Positions 15,485 through 24,766 of a stretch of DNA of 35,259 nucleotides are shown piece after piece; the stretch's first letter is position 1, and every line of letters begins with the position of its first letter. The stretch is from UBA7236 sp964638865 (GTDB taxonomy: Bacteria; Bacteroidota; Bacteroidia; Chitinophagales; BACL12). A model generated the notes under the pieces. That model was not told the origin of the DNA. It did no database searches and saw only the letters and a list, made by a program, of their open reading frames with translations. The stretch spans positions 1 to 35,259 of the forward strand of contig CAZXBG010000018.1 of assembly GCA_964638865.1 (NCBI GenBank). Direction: 5' to 3'. The translations under genes and the position numbers were made by a program.

Positions 15485-16012
15485 GTGGAAAAAAGAAGTG
15501 GTTTGTTATTCCTATTAATGTTTTTATTTATAGGTGGAAGTCTAAAAGCACAGGAAATGCAAACGGTAGCGAATGTTGATTTAAAAAAATATGCCGGAAA
15601 ATGGTATGAAATTGCCTCCTTTCCGCAGCGTTTTCAAAAGGGATGTAATTGCACCACCGCTGAATACACTCCAACGGATAAAGGGTATATTATTGTTGAA
15701 AACAGGTGCAATAAGGATAGTATAGATGGAAAAGCATCCTATATAAAAGGCAAGGCATTTGTAGATAAAAATTCAGGAAATGCAAAATTAAAGGTGCAAT
15801 TTTTCTGGCCTTTTAAAGGTAAATACTGGATAATTGATCTGGCGGATGATTATAGTTATGCAGTGGTTAGTCACCCCAATAAAAAATATTTATGGATATT
15901 GTCCAGAACTCCAAAAATGGATCAAAAAATTTATGATCAGATCATTTCCAATTTAACGTTGAAGGGGTTAGATGTGAATAAATTAAGGGTTACACAGCAA
16001 TGCGGGGATTAG
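15485..16012 (+). CDS. secreted lipocalin family protein (Blc-like)
   Basis: About 175 aa from a GTG at 15485; an in-frame TTG at 15449 would add 12 lysine/asparagine-rich residues before the signal peptide. The signal peptide is the stretch FLLMFLFIGGSLKAQ. The mature protein starts with the lipocalin signature KKYAGKWYEIASFPQRFQKG and continues with the Blc-type segments AEYTP, VQFFWPFKGKYWIIDL and YLWILSRTP. Such periplasmic or outer-membrane lipocalins bind lysophospholipids or other hydrophobic ligands. There is no lipobox Cys, unlike E. coli Blc. Two adjacent Cys (GCNC) and two later ones may form disulfides. It stands alone and converges with the FN3 gene. The 222 bp downstream hold nothing I can name. 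Confidence 0.85.
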   Translation: MEKRSGLLFLLMFLFIGGSLKAQEMQTVANVDLKKYAGKWYEIASFPQRFQKGCNCTTAEYTPTDKGYIIVENRCNKDSIDGKASYIKGKAFVDKNSGNAKLKVQFFWPFKGKYWIIDLADDYSYAVVSHPNKKYLWILSRTPKMDQKIYDQIISNLTLKGLDVNKLRVTQQCGD

Positions 16013-16234
16013 GAAATACTCACGTAGGGTTGGCAGGGTTGTTTAAATTTTTATGAACTGCAGAAATTTTCTATTAATTAAAAAATAAAATACACAATTT
16101 CAAAGCTATAAACGTTTAATTTTTCAAATGATTTCCTGCAATTATTCGCATCAGGATTCACATTTAAGAATTTATATCTCCTATTATACTGAAAATTGTG
16201 TTCATTACTATCTCCATCAGTAAGATTAAACTAT

Positions 16235-18217
16235 TTATTCAATTGAAATTCCGGTTTCATCACTTTTAGGATTTTCTTTTCCATTATTGTCCACTATTGT
16301 AATGTAATAAAAGTATGACCTTCCTTTTTTTGCAGTTATATCTGTCCAGGTTTTATCTGTTGCTGATAATGTTGCGGCAACTATCGGTTTAATATCCTTC
16401 TCATACCTGTAAATTTGAATATTTTTCATACCGTTAAAAACCGGATTGCTCCATTCGAGAATAGGCTTGCCATTTGACATATATATAATTAGCCCTGTAA
16501 CATATAAAGGCTCTATAATTCTGCTTTCAGTTGCGACACTATAACTAAAATCTGATAAACCCCCGAAATTATCCATGCTTTGAATTCGGTATTCATAACG
16601 AGTAGTTTGAATTGCTGTAGTATCTATATAATATTCCGTTTTTGACTCACCAATTTTTTTATAGTTTGACTCACCCTGCATTTTTCTGAAAATTATATTT
16701 GTATTAATTGTAGTATCAATAATATTATTCCAGGTAATCACCGAATTCCTGCTTTGTGTTTCTACATTGACATTGGTGGGTGCACTCGGTTTAGTTTCAA
16801 TACCAGGTCTCACTGTTACTCCATTTGAAAGATCACTTAATGCATAACTTGCTGATTCCGTTTGAACATAGTAAGTATAGAAAAATGATCCGGAAAGCGA
16901 TTCGCTTTTATCAAAATACACAGTAAATTGTTTATTAGTATCAAAAGGAACAAGTGCAGATATTAATAATTTAGTTGTGTCATATTGAAGGCTCCTATAA
17001 ATTCTATACCCCCTGATATTTTTTTGTTTAAGTTTAATTGATAATTTAACGCCACCTGATAAACCTTCAGCTACCACATACGGAGGCATAGGTTTAGAGG
17101 CTGACCGGTAAATACCCGGTATTTTAGCCGTAGGAAATAATTTATTTCCCATTCTGTCAACAGTTTCAATATAATAATAATATGTTTTTAAGGCAACAGC
17201 ATTATTATCATGAAATGAAGAATCGTTTTTTGATGCACTGCCAATCAATTTATACTCTCCGTTAAATTTTTCCCCTCTGTAAATGTTAAATCCTGAAATA
17301 TTTGTTGTGCTTTTACAATCCCAACTGATAGATTGACCGGGATAATTTTTATCATAAAAAACCTGGAGGTCAAAAGGTAATGAAATTTGTTTGGGATCAT
17401 AAGCCGCAGTTCTTGCAGTATCGGAGTGAGATGCAAGTGCGCCATAAAAATTAAAAGGAATTACAAAATAATTGTAGATATGATTTTCTTTTATAGTTGT
17501 ATCACTAAATACGAGTATTAATCCGGTATCCGTCTGTACTGCATATCTGGAACACTTTACCGGTGTATAAATATTTGAATGGTCATCGCTTCGCATAACT
17601 CTGAAGAAATTAAGTATTTCGTTTCCCGGAACAGAATATTTTATTGTTATCTGCTCTTTATTTGTTTCAGCATTTTTAAACATTGGTGCCGGAAAAGCAT
17701 ATTTACCGGGGAACGAAACATTATTGCTTGTGAAATATGGAACAGCTTCACCATTTGCCATTATTTTTTTTATGGAATATTCGTAATCAACATTTTCTTT
17801 TCCGCTGGCGTCATATATGGTAATTCCAAGCGCCAACCTAATTATCAGCGCATTGCGCCACACAGGAACAGAATCAAGTGTTTTATATCTTGAGATTTTA
17901 TCCCAGATATCATTGTAAGGGATTATCGATTTATCTATAAACTCAGGAGTATAAGCATTTGCTTTTGTTAGATTGGCAAAAAATTCTTCCCGAGTGTCAG
18001 GCACCGCATATTGTATTATTTTTGTCCATTTAGATTCACTCGTTTCTTTACGAAGTATTTCATATCCGGTTACAGGTTGCGGAAGTGCTAAAGGATATTC
18101 ATAAGAAACATTTATATAAATTCCTTTATCTGATGCAAAGGCAGCCTCCTGATCGGTTGTTGATGCAGAGACAAATTGTTTAATTGAAATAAGCGCAATA
18201 AATATTAATTTTTTCAT
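16235..18217 (-). CDS. secreted fibronectin type III-like repeat protein
   Basis: 660 aa with an N-terminal signal peptide (about residues 1-18). The rest is a string of beta-sandwich modules with FN3 patterns: GYEILRKE...KWTKI, GFNIYRGEKFNGEYKLIGSA...YYYYIETVD, GYRIYRSL, PSAPTNVNVETQSRNSVITW, YEYRIQSMDNFGG, and a last module ending YYITIVDNNGKENPKS. I estimate four or five modules. There is no catalytic motif and no recognisable type IX sorting domain at the C-terminus. It is the third gene of the operon 26524 to 16235, only 9 bp after the giant TANFOR gene. It probably acts with that protein at or outside the outer membrane, but the function is unknown. Confidence 0.8.
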   Translation of the reverse strand: MKKLIFIALISIKQFVSASTTDQEAAFASDKGIYINVSYEYPLALPQPVTGYEILRKETSESKWTKIIQYAVPDTREEFFANLTKANAYTPEFIDKSIIPYNDIWDKISRYKTLDSVPVWRNALIIRLALGITIYDASGKENVDYEYSIKKIMANGEAVPYFTSNNVSFPGKYAFPAPMFKNAETNKEQITIKYSVPGNEILNFFRVMRSDDHSNIYTPVKCSRYAVQTDTGLILVFSDTTIKENHIYNYFVIPFNFYGALASHSDTARTAAYDPKQISLPFDLQVFYDKNYPGQSISWDCKSTTNISGFNIYRGEKFNGEYKLIGSASKNDSSFHDNNAVALKTYYYYIETVDRMGNKLFPTAKIPGIYRSASKPMPPYVVAEGLSGGVKLSIKLKQKNIRGYRIYRSLQYDTTKLLISALVPFDTNKQFTVYFDKSESLSGSFFYTYYVQTESASYALSDLSNGVTVRPGIETKPSAPTNVNVETQSRNSVITWNNIIDTTINTNIIFRKMQGESNYKKIGESKTEYYIDTTAIQTTRYEYRIQSMDNFGGLSDFSYSVATESRIIEPLYVTGLIIYMSNGKPILEWSNPVFNGMKNIQIYRYEKDIKPIVAATLSATDKTWTDITAKKGRSYFYYITIVDNNGKENPKSDETGISIE

Positions 18218-18226
18218 AACAATATT

Positions 18227-21200
18227 TTATAATTCAACTGATTTAATATCAAAATCTACATTCAAATCTGCGTTTGAATCTACAGATGCATTTACTTTAA
18301 ATATTACTTTTCCATTAAAAGACTCATTATTACATGAATCTCCTGCAGGTGTATCGAAACAAGCTCCACAATCACTGTCACAACATCCAAATCCAACCTC
18401 TAAACTTGCACCTACACCAAACTGCGCAAATCCAGAAAGTGTAAATGTGCCAGCCTCGTTATTAAAATCTCCCATTAGCCCCATTGTATATTCTGCATCA
18501 AAGCCTCCATGTGCACATCCAACAATCGCGCTTACACCGGCATCGGCATGCAATAAAAATTTTACACCCTGACTAACATGTAAAAGGGTTGCTTCATTAA
18601 AATTCATTCCCACTCCAAAATCGGCCATGTATTTTATATTCAGACTTCCGCTTGCAACAAAAAAATCAAAACTTAAATCGGGTAGAATGGCAAGTGGTGA
18701 TAATGATCCATTTACATAATAACCGGAAAAATTCTTATCGAAGCCCGGGGGTAATGCACCAAGAACAGAGTGTTTTATAAATATTTCTTTAATATAATTG
18801 TCATCTTTAACGGGGTAGTCGCCAAAAACAACAGCAGCAACCAAACTAATTGGTACATTTATAGGATTTACATCACAGGTGCCGGCAAAATACCATCCCA
18901 AACTACCAAATTTAACCTGCGCAGAAATTGGACCCAGTGAAACTAAACCTGCACTTATCTGGCCTATAAAATTCAAAGAGCCGGTTAGTTCCTGGATATC
19001 GAAATCGTATCCCAGCGAGAAATCACCAAACGGCGTGGGAATATTTGTCAAACTTATATTTCCTTCATTTACTATAAGATCGCCATATACCTGTACCACT
19101 AAATTTCCACCTGCACCCGTAGTGCCGAATAAATCGCCTGAAAAAGCGTATGGAGTCCATGTATCATATAAGTTAGCATCCATAGCTCCTTTAATATTAA
19201 TAAGTTTACTATTTTTAATAGGATTAATTATAAACTCTTGTCCATCGATAGTATTTATTGCACAAACTGATTTATTTTTTATTAATGTTATCTTATGATT
19301 AAAAACTCCCGTTTCGTATACTTTTCCCGTGCAGGTATACCCTTCTGAATTAAAAATTTTATCATTAATCATGAAATCGGCAATAACTCCATTCGTATTG
19401 ATGCTGAAATTGAATTGTGGAAGCTCCGGTAAAGAAATTGTTCCGCCATTATTTTTATAGGTGATGGTAGTTTGCTGAACCGCCAACAAAGGTATGTGCA
19501 GGTCAAGAGATCCATTTAATGTTATTGAATTTGCAGTAACACCGAGCAATCCGGCATTCGAAATAAAATCGGCGTATTCATAAAAATTAGTGGGAGTTGA
19601 TTTGGTCTGATATTTTTTTGTACCATCGCTTTTCAAATTAATAAAATCAAAATTTATTTCTGTATCGTTGCTCATTCCAGGCAATGAACTGATATGTCCT
19701 GCAGGAATTGAACCCTTTGATGTAAGGGATAATTGCCAGTTGCTTCCATCAAAACCAAATTGATTTTTGCCCGTAACAGCAAGTGGTATAATATTGATAA
19801 GCATTAAATTATTAAGATCAAATGTGCCTTCTGTTGCATATTTAATTACATCGTAATCAATATCTATAGTTTTTATCAATGGTATATTTAACCCATCTGC
19901 TTCAAGCACGCCGGATAAAAATTGTAAACCATTTGAATTGAATTCCCAATTGCTACTTTTCAAGTTCCATTTATTCATTTTAAGTGTGAGCTCTGTATTC
20001 CCAATTATTTTTTCAATTGTTGCAGGAACACCCGGATGAATAATAACATCGCCAATAGGCGCCTTAATATCTGCTTGTGATAAGGAACTGATTTGCGTAT
20101 GTACCGTTGTATTTAAAATAAGTGCTTCTGAATTTATAAATGAACCTGATGTTGAAGCAGTTCCGTTAATATCATATAACTGATATGTTATTGCACTACC
20201 TGTTGAACTTGTAATCGGATAGCCATTGGTAATAACATAAGGATTCGCTGCGTCAGGATTAATGGATTTGATATTCATTTTTTCCACTGCATCTGTTATC
20301 GCCGGAGCATTGATGTAAAGACCGGAAACTTCATCAAATTTCAGGGTAGATTCGTTAAAATTAATCGGGTCGATTTTTACTTTTCCTTTCAACACACCTT
20401 TATCTCCCCCAATTCCGACCATTTTAACAGGAAATAAATTATCTCCTTGCAAGGATATATAAGTGTTCAGCAAAGTGATATCAATTGTTTTTGTTTCATC
20501 AAAAGTTATCTCTAATATTCCATCGGGAATTGCATATCCGATCCCATTTGGATTTTTAATTGAGCCCGCCTTAATTGGAACCTTATTAAAATGTATGGCT
20601 TCACCAGGATCAGTTATTTTAAAATGATCGTTTGACGGAAGATCAACAAATGAACCGGTAATATATACTTTTCCTCCGGTTTCGGATAGATGTTCAACTT
20701 CAATGGGAAATCCCCACAATCTGGAAATATCGATACTCTTATAAAGCGTGAGATTAAAATTTACATCAGCTGTGTTGGTAATGGTGTTTATTGATATAGA
20801 GTCTCCTATTTTATCTGATTGAGACTTTACGGCCTTGATCATTAATTCATTTCTTTTCGGTACATTGTGTAAAATATAATACCCATTATTATCCGTAAAA
20901 CTCTGGGTTTTATAACCGGTAATATCTACAAATACTTTTGCCTGATCCAAAGGAGTGCCATTTACATAAACATGACCTTTTATTTGTGTAGCCTCTTCAA
21001 TTGTTAAATAATAAGTTGAATAAACGTCAGATTCATTATTTACTATGTTGTATGGCTTGTTAAACCATTCTTTCCCGGAAGGACCTGTAATTATAACACT
21101 GAAATTGGTTGCTGCATTTTCAAACGCGAATGATACTTCACCATTGTTGTCGGTCTTTTTTGATAACCCTGTTCCATAAATTTCAATTGTAGCATTTGTA

Positions 21201-24200
21201 ATTGGAACATTACTCAATGCATCCGCTAAATTGATGATTATATGATGCTGATTTTTTAATACAACAATATTGCCGGCATCAATCAGATAATTATTCACAT
21301 TCACTACTTTGGTTGTTGTGAAATAATCAGGGTCTGCAGGATCAACAAAAATTTGCTGGTTTTGATTTGAAAGGGCTGGCCCTTGAAAATATCCATTTTC
21401 ATCGGTCAGAATATTTCCCCCATCCCCAATATTTATTTGTGACAAAACGCCCTCTCCTATTTCATTAACAACTCTTCCCTTTACCTCGGCAGCCGGCGAC
21501 ATGGAAAAATTGAAAATAAATTGCTGACCCATTTTTAATTGTGGAATATTTCCCGGAAATACATAAAATTGATAGCCGGATTTTGTTGAATATAAAGAAA
21601 GGATGTTTTCAGATAAAGGGAAATTAGAAAAATTATAATAACCCGAGACTGATGTTTTTGTGGTAGCAAAGGATACGGAATTCTCTTTAATGGTTAATGT
21701 AGCGTCACCCACCATGTTGGAAGTATTATCACTTCTGCTAACATACCCATTTATTGATGGATTAAGCGCATCTGCATTAAATGTTGTTTTTACGTTTGCA
21801 TAAATGTATTCAGCATTCCATTTTGCTTTATCCGGCGATTGAGCAGCAGTTGGATCAACTTCTATCGTTGATCCATAGGGTGTGTTGTTCCAGGAAAAAT
21901 TTTCAAACCACATCGAATAATAATGAAGTTTGGGATTTATTGACGGGTCATCCGAAGAATAGGCGGAAATGACATAATTATCATTTGGTCCGAAATTTTT
22001 TACTAACCTGCTAAATGTAACTTCACCAGCTGCATTTGTAACGCCTTCACATATTTTTTCACTGTCAAAATACGATTCCTCTATAATGTCACCTCCCTCA
22101 TTTTCCGGAACACCAAATGGCCTCTCAGTCCGCCATAATTTCACAACCAAACCTTCAAGTTCATCTTTATTAAACTCATCAGCATTTCCATTTCCTGAAA
22201 TGGTAGCAGTTAATGAATAACTCCTTACGTTTACAACAATTGGATCGTTAAGCTGTTTAGCTTCTCCGGCTTTTAATTCAATTACTGTTTCACTGTTTGT
22301 AAAATAATCACTTTCTGTTAAAATTCTAACATAACAATATAATTTTCCCTGATATGTATGAGATGGATATGCTTCTTCTTCTTTTGAAAAAGAACCACTG
22401 TCATTAAAATATTGATCATAGTATCCATGATCACGTATTGTAAAAGAAGCATTTTCGTTTACCAATCCTAATTCGGTAAGGTCAGAGAACGAAAAAATAT
22501 AATTCCCTGCGTCATCAGTTGTAGTAGTCGTTATTTCAGAGAGATTGCCAGTTACATCCGCATCTGCTGAACCAGCATAAGGTATATTAATAATATTGCC
22601 ATCGCCTTTATCAATTGCATATTGCCGGACTAATTTAATTGGCTGGTTTTTAAACGGATATAATTCTGTTTCTCCCGGATCAGCAAACATATATTTCATA
22701 TTTCCACTCAAAACTGTAGTGGCAGATGTTAATTCCTTACTCGTAGATTCAAATGGGACCAATGGAGTAATATATTCTTCATTAAAGAATGCCACATCAG
22801 TTGTTTCCCAAGGAGGACTGGTTGAAGGATCTTCAATATACCGGAACTCAAATTGATATTGCATTTTTGATTCATCAAATTTTTGATTTACGGGTGTTAT
22901 TTCAAGAATATAATGATCTGCCGGGCCTATATTCTTTATCAATCCCGGAATAATAATTTTCTTATCATTGGTAACGCCATGAAAAATATATTCAAGGCCA
23001 TTTTCCGCTGAATTTAATTTCTCCTTATTGCCCTCCTCATCCGGTACACCAAAAGGAACATAATCCCTGTAAATATCCACATTGAATTCATCCCTATTAT
23101 CTATTGCGGGATTTGATTCGAGCTCATTCAATTCATAAAGTGTAATTGGATCTGTCATTTCAAAAACTGCTGAATTAGCATCTACAATAATTCCATTATT
23201 TGGAGTGCTATTAATTAGTTGGCTTAAATCCCTGTTATTATCCGATGGGTCATCATCTTTAAGTGTTTTGAAAAAAATTGCAGTTTGTTCCTGCGAAAAT
23301 GATACTTCTTCAACACCTTGTTCAGAATAGAGTGGCATATAATATGCAGTCAGGTCTTCAGAACCATCCGTATTTAATGAAAATTCGAGGCTAAAATCTT
23401 TTGCCTTTGAAAGCAATTCACCAGTATTAAAGGTCGATCCCCACATTATTTGGTTTTCATCAAATGTTATTTTAGGATTGCAATAATATTCACTCTGTAC
23501 ATGTAACATCAATACTTTGTGAAGGTCACCGGTAGCAGTTGGATTATTATTATATACCGTTGATTCAAAAGAATAATTATTGGAAAAATAACCTAATGGT
23601 TCCATGGAGGAAAAATTAAAAGTAAAATTTCCTGAATTGTCGGTAATTGCCGTACCAACTGTTATAAATCCGGAATTAATTCCACTGCCATTGTCAATTG
23701 GATATAATGATTCTTTTTTTGTTTCATAATCTATTGTTTTTACAGCATAAATTAGTTCAATGGGCATATTTTTCATGAGAAAAGAATTCGTTTGGCCCTC
23801 CGATTTTAAATAATATTTCAGTTTCCCGGATACTGTATATCCCTGTGTAGAAATTAATGAAATAATTTCAACTTCGTCTTCCTGTTCAAAATATATAATT
23901 GGCAATGGCGCTGATCCGTAAATAAACGTACAGACTTCGCTCTCCCCATTATTAATAAATGTTGTTTCCCCTGCAGGATCAATGGCAGTTATTGTGTACG
24001 CGTATTTTTTTCCAGGCTCAAGAGTTGGTTGCCCGGGACCGTAAACAAATGAATAACCATATACAGTTTGTTCAAAAAATGGTGGAGTGGTAGCAGAATG
24101 GATGGCGTCATATGGATTTCGTTCGGCAGGGAAAACTTCTGCAATTTTTAATTGGTATTGTGTAGTTGCGGGGGCACCAATAGCCGGTGTCCAGGAAAAA

Positions 24201-24763
24201 ACCATTGTTTGTGGATTTAGCGCCTGAATAGTATCACCACATATTGGGCTTGTAATAATTGACGGCTCAATAAATCTAACATTAAAAAAACCGCATCCCG
24301 GAGGGTCGGATAATAATTCATTCGTTCTATGATCATATGCTTCAACACAAACTGTATAATAACCTTCAGGAAGTGCTTGATTGCTGACCAGTAAATTTCG
24401 ATCTATTCCGGTGATTAGCGCCCTGTTGAAATTAAAATAGGGTTCAAGATCATTGCCATATAATACTAGAGTTTGACCTGCATTAATTGTTATAAATGTT
24501 GCTGGTATGATATCAGGATTTGAAGTTATGCTTACTCCATTGTCTCCTGAAATACTTCCCCTTAAATAAATTTCCTCACTGGAAGTTCCGGTATTAGTAA
24601 CGGTAACTACCAAAGTACTTCCATAATTTATATAATCATTAAGATGGAGGGGATAAGGGGGATTGATTAAAACATTTACTGCTATCTGGGCCTTAACTGC
24701 TAAGTGAGATATGAGAATAAATGCAATGATTAATAAGTTTTTGAATAGATTATTTTTTTTCAT
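18227..24763 (-). CDS. giant TANFOR-domain surface protein
   Basis: 2178 aa, one uninterrupted frame. A signal peptide (1-26, ending KAQ) is followed by a TANFOR-type N-terminal domain (about 27-165: LRGSISGDNGVSI, LPEGYYTVCVEAYDHRT, PPGCGFFNV). Next is an FN3-like module (about 165-285). Two long homologous beta modules start near residues 312 and 720 (SGKLKYYL and SGNMKYMF) and include FTFNFS/YIFSFS 'unfolding' motifs. About four carboxypeptidase-regulatory-like modules follow (about 1005-1345; TTKTSVSGYYNFSNFP, VKGRVVNEIGEG, IKGHVYVNGTPLD). The C-terminal 800 residues are Gly/Asn-rich beta sequence I do not recognise, ending with a cluster of five Cys in 18 residues (2127-2144). No catalytic motif or type IX sorting tail was seen. 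It starts 3 bp after the barrel gene and is probably a surface scaffold or adhesin. Confidence 0.8.
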   Translation of the reverse strand: MKKNNLFKNLLIIAFILISHLAVKAQIAVNVLINPPYPLHLNDYINYGSTLVVTVTNTGTSSEEIYLRGSISGDNGVSITSNPDIIPATFITINAGQTLVLYGNDLEPYFNFNRALITGIDRNLLVSNQALPEGYYTVCVEAYDHRTNELLSDPPGCGFFNVRFIEPSIITSPICGDTIQALNPQTMVFSWTPAIGAPATTQYQLKIAEVFPAERNPYDAIHSATTPPFFEQTVYGYSFVYGPGQPTLEPGKKYAYTITAIDPAGETTFINNGESEVCTFIYGSAPLPIIYFEQEDEVEIISLISTQGYTVSGKLKYYLKSEGQTNSFLMKNMPIELIYAVKTIDYETKKESLYPIDNGSGINSGFITVGTAITDNSGNFTFNFSSMEPLGYFSNNYSFESTVYNNNPTATGDLHKVLMLHVQSEYYCNPKITFDENQIMWGSTFNTGELLSKAKDFSLEFSLNTDGSEDLTAYYMPLYSEQGVEEVSFSQEQTAIFFKTLKDDDPSDNNRDLSQLINSTPNNGIIVDANSAVFEMTDPITLYELNELESNPAIDNRDEFNVDIYRDYVPFGVPDEEGNKEKLNSAENGLEYIFHGVTNDKKIIIPGLIKNIGPADHYILEITPVNQKFDESKMQYQFEFRYIEDPSTSPPWETTDVAFFNEEYITPLVPFESTSKELTSATTVLSGNMKYMFADPGETELYPFKNQPIKLVRQYAIDKGDGNIINIPYAGSADADVTGNLSEITTTTTDDAGNYIFSFSDLTELGLVNENASFTIRDHGYYDQYFNDSGSFSKEEEAYPSHTYQGKLYCYVRILTESDYFTNSETVIELKAGEAKQLNDPIVVNVRSYSLTATISGNGNADEFNKDELEGLVVKLWRTERPFGVPENEGGDIIEESYFDSEKICEGVTNAAGEVTFSRLVKNFGPNDNYVISAYSSDDPSINPKLHYYSMWFENFSWNNTPYGSTIEVDPTAAQSPDKAKWNAEYIYANVKTTFNADALNPSINGYVSRSDNTSNMVGDATLTIKENSVSFATTKTSVSGYYNFSNFPLSENILSLYSTKSGYQFYVFPGNIPQLKMGQQFIFNFSMSPAAEVKGRVVNEIGEGVLSQINIGDGGNILTDENGYFQGPALSNQNQQIFVDPADPDYFTTTKVVNVNNYLIDAGNIVVLKNQHHIIINLADALSNVPITNATIEIYGTGLSKKTDNNGEVSFAFENAATNFSVIITGPSGKEWFNKPYNIVNNESDVYSTYYLTIEEATQIKGHVYVNGTPLDQAKVFVDITGYKTQSFTDNNGYYILHNVPKRNELMIKAVKSQSDKIGDSISINTITNTADVNFNLTLYKSIDISRLWGFPIEVEHLSETGGKVYITGSFVDLPSNDHFKITDPGEAIHFNKVPIKAGSIKNPNGIGYAIPDGILEITFDETKTIDITLLNTYISLQGDNLFPVKMVGIGGDKGVLKGKVKIDPINFNESTLKFDEVSGLYINAPAITDAVEKMNIKSINPDAANPYVITNGYPITSSTGSAITYQLYDINGTASTSGSFINSEALILNTTVHTQISSLSQADIKAPIGDVIIHPGVPATIEKIIGNTELTLKMNKWNLKSSNWEFNSNGLQFLSGVLEADGLNIPLIKTIDIDYDVIKYATEGTFDLNNLMLINIIPLAVTGKNQFGFDGSNWQLSLTSKGSIPAGHISSLPGMSNDTEINFDFINLKSDGTKKYQTKSTPTNFYEYADFISNAGLLGVTANSITLNGSLDLHIPLLAVQQTTITYKNNGGTISLPELPQFNFSINTNGVIADFMINDKIFNSEGYTCTGKVYETGVFNHKITLIKNKSVCAINTIDGQEFIINPIKNSKLINIKGAMDANLYDTWTPYAFSGDLFGTTGAGGNLVVQVYGDLIVNEGNISLTNIPTPFGDFSLGYDFDIQELTGSLNFIGQISAGLVSLGPISAQVKFGSLGWYFAGTCDVNPINVPISLVAAVVFGDYPVKDDNYIKEIFIKHSVLGALPPGFDKNFSGYYVNGSLSPLAILPDLSFDFFVASGSLNIKYMADFGVGMNFNEATLLHVSQGVKFLLHADAGVSAIVGCAHGGFDAEYTMGLMGDFNNEAGTFTLSGFAQFGVGASLEVGFGCCDSDCGACFDTPAGDSCNNESFNGKVIFKVNASVDSNADLNVDFDIKSVEL

Positions 24764-24766
24764 AGT

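Noticed and set aside
16013..16234. Regulatory RNA or terminator between the lipocalin and FN3 genes
   Set aside because: I found only short A/T-rich inverted repeats and no stem with a T tail.
18879..19298. 139-codon plus-strand frame
   Set aside because: Antisense within the giant TANFOR gene with no family likeness.
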